64,000 bases of DNA from Nitrosospira sp. Nl5 (GCF_900102495.1 NZ_FMVQ01000004.1:124001-188000); one strand, 5' to 3'; positions 17,490 to 26,061 are shown, numbered from the stretch's first letter. The notes: generated by a model from the letters alone, not told the origin. Numbers and translations are program-made.

Positions 17490-18130
17490 GGAGAAATGCC
17501 GCGTTTGAGGGCGGCGCGTTCTTGCCGGTAGGTCAACAGCGCCGCGGCCAGCGCGCCGAGTAGCGCGGCAGCCAGGTCAAATTGCATATCCCACTCGTCA
17601 CCCTGCGCGCCGAGCCAGGCCGGGCCGGTACCAGGGCTGACGATCTCCGCCACCAGCGACTCCATCACTTCAAAGCCGACGCTTGCGGCCAGGATCAGGC
17701 TCACCGGCGACCAATGCGCTGCCCAGCCCCGAAGGTTGCTTGTCCGGACCAGGAGTTCGCGAAACGGATATGCCAGCAGCAACCCGAACCCAAAGTGGAT
17801 GATGCGATCGTACGGATTCCTGCTCAGGCCCAGCATCTCTTTCAGCCAGTCGCCGATCGGCGAGTTCGCGTAACCGGTGTGCGTGCCGATGGCATGCAGG
17901 CTGAGGAACAGCGCGATCAACAGATAGGAAAGATTCGAGAAAGCAAAGCGGCGGTATGTCGCGACGAGGATGCCGGCAAAAACGACGACGAGGATATTCT
18001 CAAGCGCCCAGACCAGCCAATCACGCGGATTGATCGCGACACCGATCCAGACCAGCACATAGGCCCCCAGCACCATTTGCAGGAAGCGATTCTTGGTAAA
18101 TGACGGGGAAGCGGTCATGGCACGTACCAT
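17486..18130 (-). CDS. DUF2238 (YjdF-like) membrane protein, copy 1
   Basis: A 214-residue paralogue of the following gene with the same six-helix plan and motifs: HAIGTHTGYANSPIG, RNPYDRIIHFGFG and LGAQGDEWDMQFD. The conserved His and Asp residues in the membrane are kept in both copies. First gene of the two-gene operon; its start at 18130 has no strong ribosome-binding site, and ATG 18118 is an alternative. The pair may form a heterodimer, which is only a suggestion. Confidence 0.87.
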   Translation of the reverse strand: MVRAMTASPSFTKNRFLQMVLGAYVLVWIGVAINPRDWLVWALENILVVVFAGILVATYRRFAFSNLSYLLIALFLSLHAIGTHTGYANSPIGDWLKEMLGLSRNPYDRIIHFGFGLLLAYPFRELLVRTSNLRGWAAHWSPVSLILAASVGFEVMESLVAEIVSPGTGPAWLGAQGDEWDMQFDLAAALLGALAAALLTYRQERAALKRGISP

Positions 18131-18670
18131 TCTCGCTTAGGCCACGAACAGGTTTCACGAGAGCGGCAAAGGCATTAAGAGGCGAAAGAAGTACCAGCGA
18201 AAATAAACGCTTATACTCTCTTACGTTTCAATAGCTGAATCTGTACGGTGAGTCACACAGAATGTGCGGGACCCCCGGAATTAGTTCTGTGTGAAGCATC
18301 CCGTCGTTCGGGGCGTAGCATCGGAATCGGGTCAGGAAATCGCTAGTCCCCCGAGCGCGACGCGCCTCGCGCTGCGAGGCGGGCACTTTTCCGCGCGTTT
18401 TCGCAGCCGGTTTGACTAATCGCCAAGCCTTACCTATATTTAATTCAGCCTATCCGATGGACAAGAGGAGTTCTATGGAATGGTTGTTCCGATTCAACCT
18501 TTCCCGGAAGCCTAATCGATCCATGGCGACAAGCTCGCTCTTGCTGCCGCCTTCATCAACGCCAACCGGGTTATTCGCAAGCAGCTTCAACAGAATTGCA
18601 GAGTCGGTAAATACCAACGATAAGGGCATGCCAGCCCTTCCATTGATCCACTGATGAGAGGAGGATGAAA
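18131..18670. other. Gene-free stretch with strong hairpins
   Basis: About 540 bases. Two clear inverted repeats: CACACAGAA at 18254-18262 with TTCTGTGTG at 18285-18293, and CGCCTCGC-GCT-GCGAGGCG at 18363-18381, the latter followed by CACTTTT, like a weak terminator. Open frames at 18412-18654 look like non-coding or decayed sequence. A small structured RNA is possible but not shown. Confidence 0.4.
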
Positions 18671-19000
18671 ATGAAAAGTGTGAAAACCGTACTGGCAGTG
18701 ATCAGCTCAGCAGCAATATTCATTATTGCACCAGCAGCTATCGCTGAGGAGAGCCCCGGCTTGATGAATGTCAATATCAGCAACGTCGCCAAAGATATTG
18801 CCAAGAACATCAATGTGGACGTCAGCCAGATTCCAAAGACAGTCCAGATTCGCGTTGGTTTGGCTGCCCAGGTATGTAATGTGGCAGCGGATGTTTTAGC
18901 GGACAGGCATAGAAGCGGGGTTGGGAGTTGCACAGCTGAAATCACTACGGCCGAACTCGATCAGACCGTGCTGGGACAAGTAAAGGGTATTACCAGGTAA
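18671..19000 (+). CDS. Small exported hypothetical protein
   Basis: A 109-residue protein with a signal peptide (TVLAVISSAAIFIIAPAAIA) cut before EESPG. The mature part has NVNISNVAKDIAKNINVDV and two Cys residues (QVCNVA and GSCTAE) that could pair. An AGGAGG box is 6 bases before ATG 18671 but touches ATG 18665, so the later start is chosen. No family recognised. Confidence 0.7.
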   Translation: MKSVKTVLAVISSAAIFIIAPAAIAEESPGLMNVNISNVAKDIAKNINVDVSQIPKTVQIRVGLAAQVCNVAADVLADRHRSGVGSCTAEITTAELDQTVLGQVKGITR

Positions 19001-19101
19001 GTTGCTACCGTCCGCTGGACCTATGCACGTTACGTTTTCGGGCACTTTCAGCCCCCCGACCCATGCCGCCCTAACCTCAAGTACGATGATTCGAATACGC
19101 G

Positions 19102-19566
19102 CTATATAGCGAGCTCTGAAGCCTTGGGCACTGGCACGCAGCACGCACCGGCTTCATGAGGCTTGGGTTCTATCCGCGCCTTAGGCACATCTGTACCATA
19201 GATTTCCACCTCGCCAAGCGTATGGTAGGTTTCCCAGGCAATGCCCTGCGGGTCGACGATCCAATACTTATCCGATCGCGCGTAGCAGCATTTCGTCCGC
19301 GGCTGGTCGAGCGCGGCAATCTCTGCCTCGGCCACTCCCCGGCGCAGTTCTCCCAGTTCCGCATCCGAATCGACTTGAAACCCCAGGTGATCAAGCCCTG
19401 TTTTCGCACCGCGGTTTGAAATGGCGAAATTAATCCGCGGTTCCTCGATCATCCATTTCGCATAGTCGGCTTTTGTGACGGATGGCGGAGCACCGAACAC
19501 GGTGGAGTAAAAGCGGATGTTGGCATCGAGATCATCAACAGCAATATGCACGTGAAAGCGTTTCAT
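19102..19566 (-). CDS. arsI: ArsI/CadI family arsenic-cadmium resistance dioxygenase-like protein
   Basis: A 154-residue VOC-fold protein of the ArsI/CadI group. ArsI cleaves the carbon-arsenic bond of trivalent organoarsenicals using Fe(II) and oxygen. The sequence starts MKRFHVHIAVDDLD with the first metal His, has GLDHLGFQV with the second and WETYHT with the Glu. The thiol pair that binds arsenic in ArsI is seen as KCCYA; a further GACCVP pair lies near the C terminus. The open frame reaches 19611 but ATG 19566 is the conserved start. It follows arsR by 17 bases in one operon. Confidence 0.88.
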   Translation of the reverse strand: MKRFHVHIAVDDLDANIRFYSTVFGAPPSVTKADYAKWMIEEPRINFAISNRGAKTGLDHLGFQVDSDAELGELRRGVAEAEIAALDQPRTKCCYARSDKYWIVDPQGIAWETYHTLGEVEIYGTDVPKARIEPKPHEAGACCVPVPKASELAI

Positions 19567-19583
19567 GATCGGCTCCTTTAGAG

Positions 19584-19940
19584 TCAGGTGGTTTTCGATT
19601 GAGGCGGGCAACAGCCGCCGAGCGCGTTTTCAACCATTGTCAAACATTCCTTTGGCATTCCATGGCAGCAGTTTCGCGTGAGGAAGGCCATCATCTCCGC
19701 CATGCATGCGAAATCGGCGGCATAGTAGATAAACCGCCCCTCCTGGCGGGACGAGATCAGGCGCGCATGGCTGAGTTCCTTCAAGTGGAACGAAAGCGTC
19801 GCAGGCGCGACCTTCAGCGCGTCGCCGATGCGTCCCACCGGAATACCTTCCGGTCCCGCCTGAACCAGCAGGCGAAATATCGAAAGACGCGTTTCCTGGG
19901 CAAGCGCGGCAAGAGCAATGACTGCTTCTTTAGTTTCCAT
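19584..19940 (-). CDS. arsR: ArsR family metalloregulator
   Basis: A 118-residue winged-helix repressor. METKEAVIALAALAQETRL leads into the DNA-binding helices (VAPATLSFHLKELSHARL) and the wing (SRQEGRFIYYAAD). The C terminus has NCCHGMPKEC and GGCCPP, two Cys pairs that could bind arsenite. It would repress its own operon with arsI. The frame is open to 19979, but a promoter lies inside that stretch, so ATG 19940 is preferred; that leaves almost no 5' leader. Confidence 0.88.
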   Translation of the reverse strand: METKEAVIALAALAQETRLSIFRLLVQAGPEGIPVGRIGDALKVAPATLSFHLKELSHARLISSRQEGRFIYYAADFACMAEMMAFLTRNCCHGMPKECLTMVENALGGCCPPQSKTT

Positions 19941-19947
19941 GTTTCTA

Positions 19948-19975
19948 GTATTATCGAAATGATGGATAAAGTCAA
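19948..19975 (-). promoter_or_regulatory. Promoter of arsR-arsI
   Basis: On the minus strand TTGACT (19975-19970), a 16-base spacer and TAATAC (19953-19948). The spacer holds part of an imperfect dyad around TTATC and GATAA that could be the ArsR operator. The start codon at 19940 lies about where transcription should begin. Confidence 0.6.
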
Positions 19976-20227
19976 GCATACTGGAATTAAAGACAACGGA
20001 GGATGCCGTCCTCGTTCCTCAAATTATCCCCTACGTTGACCACCGCACAGATGGCAAACATTGGGAAGGCGCATTATCTACCCAAGTATTTGTTCGCCAG
20101 ACTCGATTCAGCCGACAGGGTGAGCAAATTGTCTTTCAATTGTTGCAGCCGTTTTTCACAAACCGAAGTGTCGGCATGAAAAATATCTTCTGAATGGTGA
20201 AGCGGCTTTTCGTAGGAGGAAACGCAA

Positions 20228-20770
20228 ATGTTAGGAAAAATTGTAACGCTCGCGGCGGTTGCCGCAGGTGGAGTGCTGTTAACGAAGCAGTACAAAAAAT
20301 CCCGGGACTCCGAGAAAACGACGATCGAAGAGTCAATCGAAGTGAACGTGCCCGTCAGCGTGGCCTACAATCAATGGACGCAATTCGAAGATTTTCCCAA
20401 GTTCATGAAGGGCGTATGCGAAGTACGGCAGCTTGATGATACGCATTTGCACTGGCGGGCCGAAATTGCCGGTAAAGAAGAAGAATGGGACGCCGAGATC
20501 ACCGAGCAGATTCCCGACCAGCGGATCGCCTGGCGCAGCACCAGTGGGGCGGAAAACGCGGGTGTCGTCGATTTCCACAAGATCTCCGATTCAACCACCC
20601 GGATCATGTTGCAAATGGATTACGGTCCGAAAGGCTTCATGGAAGGGCTCGGCGACGCGTTGGGAGCGGTAAAGCTGCGGACCAGGGGCGATCTCAAGCG
20701 TTTCAAGAAATTCCTTGAGAGCCGCGGGAGCGAAACCGGTGCCTGGCGCGGCGAGGTCGCCCGGCATTAA
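20228..20770 (+). CDS. SRPBCC family protein (cyclase/dehydrase-like) with N-terminal anchor
   Basis: A 180-residue protein. The first 20 residues (VTLAAVAAGGVLLTKQYKK) form a short membrane anchor. Residues 35-165 form a START/SRPBCC fold similar to polyketide cyclase/dehydrase proteins: EVNVPVSVAYNQWTQFEDFP and FMKGVCEVRQL are typical. Such proteins bind hydrophobic ligands, and this type is common in bacterial stress gene groups; the ligand is unknown. Good GTAGGAGG ribosome-binding site. Confidence 0.83.
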   Translation: MLGKIVTLAAVAAGGVLLTKQYKKSRDSEKTTIEESIEVNVPVSVAYNQWTQFEDFPKFMKGVCEVRQLDDTHLHWRAEIAGKEEEWDAEITEQIPDQRIAWRSTSGAENAGVVDFHKISDSTTRIMLQMDYGPKGFMEGLGDALGAVKLRTRGDLKRFKKFLESRGSETGAWRGEVARH

Positions 20771-20907
20771 GGAAATCTGGCAATCATTCGGTAATCATAC
20801 ACGGCGGGAAACGGCAAACTGGATGCTGAGTCCCGCCGTAAACATGCATGGCGTAGCGGTATGCAAGATCGTATGGTCTGCCTTGTCTACTTTGACAGGA
20901 GAAAAAC

Positions 20908-21435
20908 ATGTCCGATCTAGTGGTGATAGGATTTGAAGACACGCATAAAGCCGATGAAGTTCTGGTGAGGCTCCGGGAACTGAGAAGGGAATATCTGATA
21001 GATCTTGAAGATGCCGTGATTGTCGTTCGCGACGAGAAGGGTGAGATCCACCTCAAGCAAAGCATCAACCTTACCGCTATCGGCGCGTCCAGCGGCCTGC
21101 TTTCCGGCAGCCTCTGGGGCGCGGTGGTAGGGCTGATATTCCTGAATCCGATCGCCGGGTTTTTGCTTGGCGGCGTGATCGGGGCGGGGACGGGAGCATT
21201 GTCGGGCTCTTTATCCGATTACGGCATCGACGACGATTTCATCAAGTCATTGAGCGAAACGATTCCCGTCAACTCATCGGCGCTTTTCATACTTGCGCGC
21301 AAGGTGCAAGCGGAAAGGGTTCTGGCCGAGCTCTCCGACGTGAAAGGCAAAGTCTTGCGGACATCCCTGTCACCCGATCAGGAAAAGAGACTTCAGGAAG
21401 CGCTGACGCATCCGACAACGCTAGCGAAACAGTAA
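20908..21435 (+). CDS. DUF1269 membrane protein
   Basis: A 175-residue protein: MSDLVVIGFEDTHKADEVL at the start and a glycine-rich double hairpin in the middle (LSGSLWGAVVGLIFLNPIAG, then FLLGGVIGAGTGALSGSLSD) that probably inserts in the membrane. The C-terminal half repeats the N-terminal fold (SSALFILARKVQAERVLAEL). These are the marks of DUF1269, a family with no known function, frequent near stress and ion-homeostasis genes. It follows the SRPBCC gene after 137 bases. A GGAGAAAAAC ribosome-binding site is present. Confidence 0.87.
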   Translation: MSDLVVIGFEDTHKADEVLVRLRELRREYLIDLEDAVIVVRDEKGEIHLKQSINLTAIGASSGLLSGSLWGAVVGLIFLNPIAGFLLGGVIGAGTGALSGSLSDYGIDDDFIKSLSETIPVNSSALFILARKVQAERVLAELSDVKGKVLRTSLSPDQEKRLQEALTHPTTLAKQ

Positions 21436-21584
21436 CGCTGGAAATCCCTGGCCAGTAATGAGGATTGGAGGCATTGCTGTACAGCCTGCTTTCGCCCTTT
21501 CCCTGCACCTCGTATATGCCTGACGGATCCAGTCGTCGCTGGAAAAATCCGAATAAATTCTTCGCGCGAGCAGAATTTTCTCGG

Positions 21585-22118
21585 TCAGAACATCGCCGGG
21601 TGTTCCCGCACATGTTCCTGCAGGCGTTCCAGGCTTTCCGTCCATCCCTCGTTCATCCCCATCTTCAGCATTGCGTCGCGAATCGCGGCTGATTCGAAGC
21701 GCGTCCGGATCGTGAGCTTCGTCTTGCCGCCGAGGTCGTCGAAAGTCACCGTGGTAAGCATTTCCCCGGCGGGATTGTCGGCCCCCTCTTCTCCCTTCCT
21801 GCGGTTCGGATTCACGAGGTCGTGCCAGGCTTCCGGGTGCTCGGAACAATCCATTGTCATGATAATCCGCTCGGAAGCGGCGATCTCGCGATAGACGCCC
21901 TTGATTGGATATTCGACGCCATCGCGGGTGCGCATGACAATGCGATAGCCGCCTCCGGGCCGCGCATCCATCTCGCAGGTATTCGTGACCTCCTTGGGAC
22001 CCCACCATTTTGCGAGGCGGTCCGGCTCGGTCCATGCCCGGTACACAAGCTCTCGCGGCGCATCGATAATGCGCGTGATGAGGAAATCATTTTCCGCGAT
22101 GTCGCCTGTCATGGTCAT
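21585..22118 (-). CDS. SRPBCC protein, AHSA1 type
   Basis: A 177-residue protein of the activator-of-Hsp90-ATPase-1-like family: FLITRIIDAPRELVYRAWTEPDRLAKWWGPK at the start, MDARPGGGYRIVMRT, and the C-terminal helix MLKMGMNEGWTESLERLQEH. These bind small hydrophobic molecules; in many bacteria they follow an ArsR-type regulator gene, which is not found here. No Hsp90 link should be assumed. Confidence 0.9.
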   Translation of the reverse strand: MTMTGDIAENDFLITRIIDAPRELVYRAWTEPDRLAKWWGPKEVTNTCEMDARPGGGYRIVMRTRDGVEYPIKGVYREIAASERIIMTMDCSEHPEAWHDLVNPNRRKGEEGADNPAGEMLTTVTFDDLGGKTKLTIRTRFESAAIRDAMLKMGMNEGWTESLERLQEHVREHPAMF

Positions 22119-22525
22119 TGGTTTACCTTTTCACGTGCCTGCCAAGGCGTTTGCAAGATACGCGGCGAGTTATTCAGAATCGTGCGGCGCATCCGCCACC
22201 GGTGTTCTGTCCCGCTCGAAGCGAGGCATGCAAGGACCGCGCGGCGAAGCGGAGGGCCGGCGAGTGCCGCGAAAATAGCGCGAGGTGCTCATGAGGTTGG
22301 AGACGTTGGGAACAATTGAGCCTGTTTGAGACCTAATTAACTGACGAATAAAATATAGCCGCCTCCGCCTGCTTGTCAAGCGCAACGAATATTCCGGAAT
22401 GACCCGAACAGTTGCCTAACGGATGAGCTTTATCTAAACTACGCCTTGATCAAGCGGGCGCCAATGCGGCGCCATGATGAACCCATCGGCAATCATCGTT
22501 CTGTTCAAACACCCAGGAGACTTGC
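22119..22525. other. Gene-free stretch with a leftward promoter
   Basis: About 400 bases between divergent genes. On the minus strand TTGACA (22379-22374), a 16-base spacer and TATATT (22357-22352) form a good promoter aimed at the AHSA1-type gene, leaving a leader of about 225 bases. No ArsR-type gene or recognisable remnant lies in that leader. Confidence 0.45.
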
Positions 22526-23062
22526 ATGAAAAATCTGATCATTCTCGCAGCTGGACTGATGATTCCCGCATTTCCGGCCTTTGCGGAAATGCGGGATATC
22601 CACGATGCGCATATTGCGGACGTTGTGGTAACGGCGAGCAGCATCGCCATCGAGGCTGCCAGGCTGGCGCAATCCAAATCGTCCAACGAAGACGTCAAGT
22701 CGTATGCGCAACGCATGATTGGAGACCATACCGAAGTCAGCCAGTCGGCCACCGAACTGGCAGCAAAGCTTAACGTAACGCTCCAGGACAACCCGATCAG
22801 CCAGAGCCTGAAAACCGGCAGCGAAGCAAATTTCGCCAATCTGCAGACATTGCGCGGCGAAGAATTCGATAAGGCCTACATCGACCAGAAAGTCGTCCTC
22901 TACCAGAATATGCTCGACACGATCGACAACCAGTTGATGCCCAGCGCCAGCAATCACGAATTGAAAGTCCTGTTGTTCAATCTGTTTTCCCCCTTTTCCC
23001 TGCATCTTGACGATGCCCAGAAGATCCAGGAATCGTTGAATCAATCGGACCCAAAAAGCTAG
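22526..23062 (+). CDS. Exported DUF4142 protein, copy 1
   Basis: A 178-residue periplasmic protein. The signal peptide (LIILAAGLMIPAFPAFA) precedes an all-helical DUF4142 (ferritin-like) domain: HDAHIADVVVTASSIAIEAARLAQ, YAQRMIGDHTEVS and EFDKAYIDQKV. The domain usually has His and Asp/Glu residues in the helices but no proven enzyme activity. A paralogue is found at 31965-32492. Start ATG 22526 follows CAGGAG. Confidence 0.85.
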   Translation: MKNLIILAAGLMIPAFPAFAEMRDIHDAHIADVVVTASSIAIEAARLAQSKSSNEDVKSYAQRMIGDHTEVSQSATELAAKLNVTLQDNPISQSLKTGSEANFANLQTLRGEEFDKAYIDQKVVLYQNMLDTIDNQLMPSASNHELKVLLFNLFSPFSLHLDDAQKIQESLNQSDPKS

Positions 23063-23213
23063 CTCGGCCGCAAACCGGCTGCCTGATAGCGTTTTCTTCA
23101 TACGCCTAGATACTCTGTTCGCTGTCAACGATATTTTTGATTTTTTTCTTTATGCAGACCCCATTCCCTACACCTACTTCCCCGTTCTGTTTTCGCAGGA
23201 ATGACGAAGCTTT

Positions 23214-23343
23214 GTAGGATGGGTGGAGCGTAGCGTAACCCATCAAAACAGCTGTCACGCCAAAGCAGCATCCTCACGCAGTTGGCAGATGGCCGGTATG
23301 GAATTAGGCGGTGATGGGTTGCGCTTCGCTCCACCCATCCTAC
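23214..23343. repeat. Paired REP-like hairpin element, copy A
   Basis: Units at 23214-23245 and 23312-23343 are inverted copies of one 32-base sequence. Each unit is itself a hairpin, GATGGGT with ACCCATC around a GGAGC-type loop. The same pair recurs at 35596-35747 and 43851-43982, always between genes. Confidence 0.8.
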
Positions 23344-23416
23344 GAAAACCGGATAGAGCGCATGAACGTCAGGCAAAGTCCGGCAACACTCAACCGGTCA
23401 TCCAGGGAGAAAAATC

Positions 23417-23844
23417 ATGACTACGGTAAACCCCTATCTGAGCTTTAACGATAACTGCGAAGAAGCGTTCAATTTTTACAAATCCGTGTTTGGCGGGGAA
23501 TTCATTCAGATGGTGCGCTTCAAGGATGTGCCTTCCGAACAGGCGATGCCGGAAGGTGAAGGCGACAAAATCATGCACGTTTCCTTACCCATCGGCCAGG
23601 GAACCATCCTGATGGCCAGCGATACGCCGGAAGCATCGGAAAGGTAACCGCCGGCAACAATATTTCAATTTCCATCCATCCCGACAGCGAAGAGGAAGCA
23701 ACCACTCTATTCAATGGGCTGTCAGCAGGCGGAAGTGTAACGATGCCACTCCAAAAAACTTTTTGGAACGCTTACTTTGGAATGTTCGCCGACAAGTTTG
23801 GAATTCAGTGGATGATCAATTACGACTACAACCAGCAAAAATAA
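23417..23844 (+). pseudogene. VOC family (PhnB-like) gene with a frameshift
   Basis: The first 76 codons read MTTVNPYLSFNDNCEEAF onward with FYKSVFGGEF and DKIMHVSLP, a PhnB-type glyoxalase-fold protein. The frame stops at 23645. Shifting one frame at about 23638, where one G seems lost from a GGG, restores the rest: KVTAGNNISISIHPDSEEEA, then WNAYFGMFADKFGIQWMINY, to the stop at 23844. The full protein would be about 142 residues, the normal family length. A sequencing error cannot be ruled out. Confidence 0.85.
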
Positions 23845-23900
23845 GCGCTGGCCAGTAATGACAAAATTGTAGGCTGGCGTCTTTTCGACAGGCAGGATTT

Positions 23901-24425
23901 CTACCCTGTCTGCCCGGCCACGGAGTCCGGCAGCAAGTCCCGGCTCTCCATTTCCATGCGCAACCTGTCCATCGCCTGCGCATGGATCACGTCCAGCGCG
24001 TCATAGGCCTGGTTGCGGTAGGACACTGCCTTGAGCATGCCGCACGACATGGATTTTCGTATCTCGCGCAGCCCTATCTTTTCCCCGCAATAGGCACGGA
24101 TAATCTTCTCGATGCTCCTGCGGCTATGCAACCCCGTACCGAAGTTTGCCGCCAGATGGGACGCCAGCAGATCGAATCCGCTGGCTTCCCTGCCAAACTG
24201 GATGCGCACATAGGCCATATGCAGGGCAGGCAACACGCGTTCGCACAAACTGAGGATCAACGCCGCCTGCGCGTGGCGGTCGTGCGCGGTCAGTTCACCA
24301 TTCCCTCCCGCCCCCCCTGCCCTGTTGCCTTCGCGCATATCATTGACGGACGATATTTTTACGATGGGCCTGCTGGTCGTTTCATAAGCCCATCCCAGGG
24401 CGCGTTCCGGACTGCTGAATTTCAT
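23901..24425 (-). CDS. Phage-like hypothetical protein
   Basis: A 174-residue protein starting MKFSSPERALGWAYETTSRP. The middle (HDRHAQAALILSLCERVL) and the C-terminal half, which has RRSIEKIIRAYCGEKIGLREI, resemble helical proteins of lambdoid-type late regulators. I cannot name a family. Last gene of a leftward operon; its start overlaps the end of the zinc-binding gene by 4 bases. Confidence 0.65.
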   Translation of the reverse strand: MKFSSPERALGWAYETTSRPIVKISSVNDMREGNRAGGAGGNGELTAHDRHAQAALILSLCERVLPALHMAYVRIQFGREASGFDLLASHLAANFGTGLHSRRSIEKIIRAYCGEKIGLREIRKSMSCGMLKAVSYRNQAYDALDVIHAQAMDRLRMEMESRDLLPDSVAGQTG

Positions 24426-24658
24426 TTGTCATGCTCCTTAGGTTGATATAACGCGCAACGCTTCCCATGTTTGCGCCCTTTCCCGCAATACTTCACGGAC
24501 TGCGAAACAAGACGCCCGTTTCCAAAAGAGATCACTTCCTCGTGGCGGCAACCCTGGCACGACTGCGCCTGCCTGCGCGCAACAACCTCTTCGGGATTTC
24601 CGTACTCCCAACGCTCGAGATCCGGCGAACCGTCGTTTGTCATATCAGCTTTATGCAT
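24422..24658 (-). CDS. Small Cys-rich phage-like protein
   Basis: A 78-residue protein with CQGCRHEE in the middle and VKYCGKGRKHGKRCALY after it: four Cys and a His arranged like a zinc finger. The context is that of phage-derived small DNA-binding proteins. Overlaps the next gene by 4 bases. Function unknown. Confidence 0.65.
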   Translation of the reverse strand: MHKADMTNDGSPDLERWEYGNPEEVVARRQAQSCQGCRHEEVISFGNGRLVSQSVKYCGKGRKHGKRCALYQPKEHDK

Positions 24659-24664
24659 TCTGCT

Positions 24665-25276
24665 TTACCATCCCGACCATCCCGTGTCCACGGGTTTGGA
24701 AGCTTCGAGTCCCTTTGCGGAATCCGCTGCGTGTTTTGCGGTCTTTAATCTCTTGCAGGTCGGAGCGATATCCTCGACGCCTTCGATCGCACACCACATC
24801 GCGAGTCCATCCTCGATATATCCAGCCCGGATAAATGCGGCACCGATATCCTGCCAGCGGCACTCCCGGTCGGCCTTCGACCAGGCCACGCCTCCCCCCA
24901 TGCCGGCCGCCGAGCCACCGATCGAGTATGTATCTCGGCATGGCGCGGTAGGCACCATCAGGCCGAGCCCGATGTTCGGATTGTTTCGCACACCGGACAC
25001 GCCCAGATTCATGATCTGGTTATTCCCGCTGTTGTAGGCCGCCCCGCCCTGCCCGCCCGTTGCGGTTGACTCGGAGGCCTGTATCTGCGTTTGAGCCTGG
25101 TTTGATGTTGCAAATGCCCCGGCACCCGCCGCGGCTTGAGTACCATTGCCATGATGGAGGTTGATCCCGATATCCGGCGGGACTTGCCCGTGAGCCTCGG
25201 CACGAGATTCAGCATGGGCAAACATAGCCATCGCCACCATTGTTGCCGCCCGAGTTATTACCCACGATATTTTCAC
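24665..25276 (-). CDS. Exported hypothetical protein in the phage-like operon
   Basis: A 203-residue protein with a short signal peptide (TMVAMAMFAHAES). The mature part has an Ala/Gln-rich segment, then NNPNIGLGLMVPTAPCRDTY, SIGGSAAGMGGGVAW and ADRECRWQDIGAAF with two paired Cys. It starts GTG 25276 after AGGAGG. Possibly a phage envelope or lysis protein; no certain match. It sits 6 bases from the next gene. Confidence 0.65.
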   Translation of the reverse strand: MKISWVITRAATMVAMAMFAHAESRAEAHGQVPPDIGINLHHGNGTQAAAGAGAFATSNQAQTQIQASESTATGGQGGAAYNSGNNQIMNLGVSGVRNNPNIGLGLMVPTAPCRDTYSIGGSAAGMGGGVAWSKADRECRWQDIGAAFIRAGYIEDGLAMWCAIEGVEDIAPTCKRLKTAKHAADSAKGLEASKPVDTGWSGW

Positions 25277-25389
25277 TCAGCGCCTCCTGTCCGCTCTTTC
25301 CAGTTTTCCAGCTCTTCCATTATTTTCATTACTTCCTGGCTCCCATCTATCGGCCGCCCTAGCCATGCGGTTTCCCGTACGCCGGGCGC

Positions 25390-26061
25390 TCAACCGTCCT
25401 TTGTTGCGTGTCCAGTCCCCTGATTCCACAGCGCTTCGCCCACTGCCTCATCCAGGCCATCGCTCATGCGTTTGAAGCCAAGTGCCGGCCTGTCTGTTCC
25501 CCCAAATAACACCTGTCTCGCCAGCTGCTCGTTCCCGATCAGCACCGGTGGATCGGCCTTGAAACCTTTCTGGTTGTTATGCGCGGTGGCAATGCCAACT
25601 AAACTTGCGGGATATTCCGGACATTCATTGCGGGAACGAAATCCGCGGTAGCGGTTTTCGAATTCCTTCGCCACGAACGGCCATTCGTCCTCCTTCTTGG
25701 TTCCGAGCGCGATCCAGCCGCCCATATCCTGGATCACGCGATGAATCAGCGGATCGTCGAATACCACATCCGCATATGTCCCGATACGGCGCACCGCCTG
25801 GTCGACCTTAACCCACGCCCGCAGCGCGGAATCCTGTGTCGAACCTTGCAGCATGCGGATGATGTCGGCGGGTTTCGGCGGGAACTGCCCAGCATCAGGA
25901 TTAGCCAGGTGGCGATTGAAAGCGTCCACCACCGCGCCCAGGTCATGCCCCTTGAGCGCCGTCCACCATACATCCAGCGCAAAGTTCGATACGCTTCTGC
26001 CATAAAACCCCATCACGCCGGCAATCCCGTCTTGAAATTTCTGGAAATCATCCGTTTGCAT
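25390..26061 (-). CDS. Phage replication-associated protein (DUF6475-like)
   Basis: A 223-residue protein. From ATG 26061 (GGAGG ribosome-binding site) it reads MQTDDFQKFQDGIAGVMGFY and has WWTALKGHDLGAVVDAFNRH, then QFPPKPADIIRMLQG. This is the pattern of a helical phage protein usually found just after the replication initiator, as it is here; the two genes overlap by 14 bases. It may be a helicase-loading or initiation partner (inferred). An in-frame tail after the stop (25289-25389) reads like further protein (ETAWLGRPIDGSQEVMKI) but lacks a good start, a possible decayed gene. Confidence 0.72.
   Translation of the reverse strand: MQTDDFQKFQDGIAGVMGFYGRSVSNFALDVWWTALKGHDLGAVVDAFNRHLANPDAGQFPPKPADIIRMLQGSTQDSALRAWVKVDQAVRRIGTYADVVFDDPLIHRVIQDMGGWIALGTKKEDEWPFVAKEFENRYRGFRSRNECPEYPASLVGIATAHNNQKGFKADPPVLIGNEQLARQVLFGGTDRPALGFKRMSDGLDEAVGEALWNQGTGHATKDG

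Noticed and set aside
18412-18654. 80-codon plus-strand frame
   Set aside because: TTG start, Ser/Pro-rich shadow-like composition and no ribosome-binding site at the frame start.
23214-23343. CRISPR-like repeat
   Set aside because: Only two units in inverted orientation; this is a hairpin pair and not an array. No CRISPR array was found anywhere in the window.
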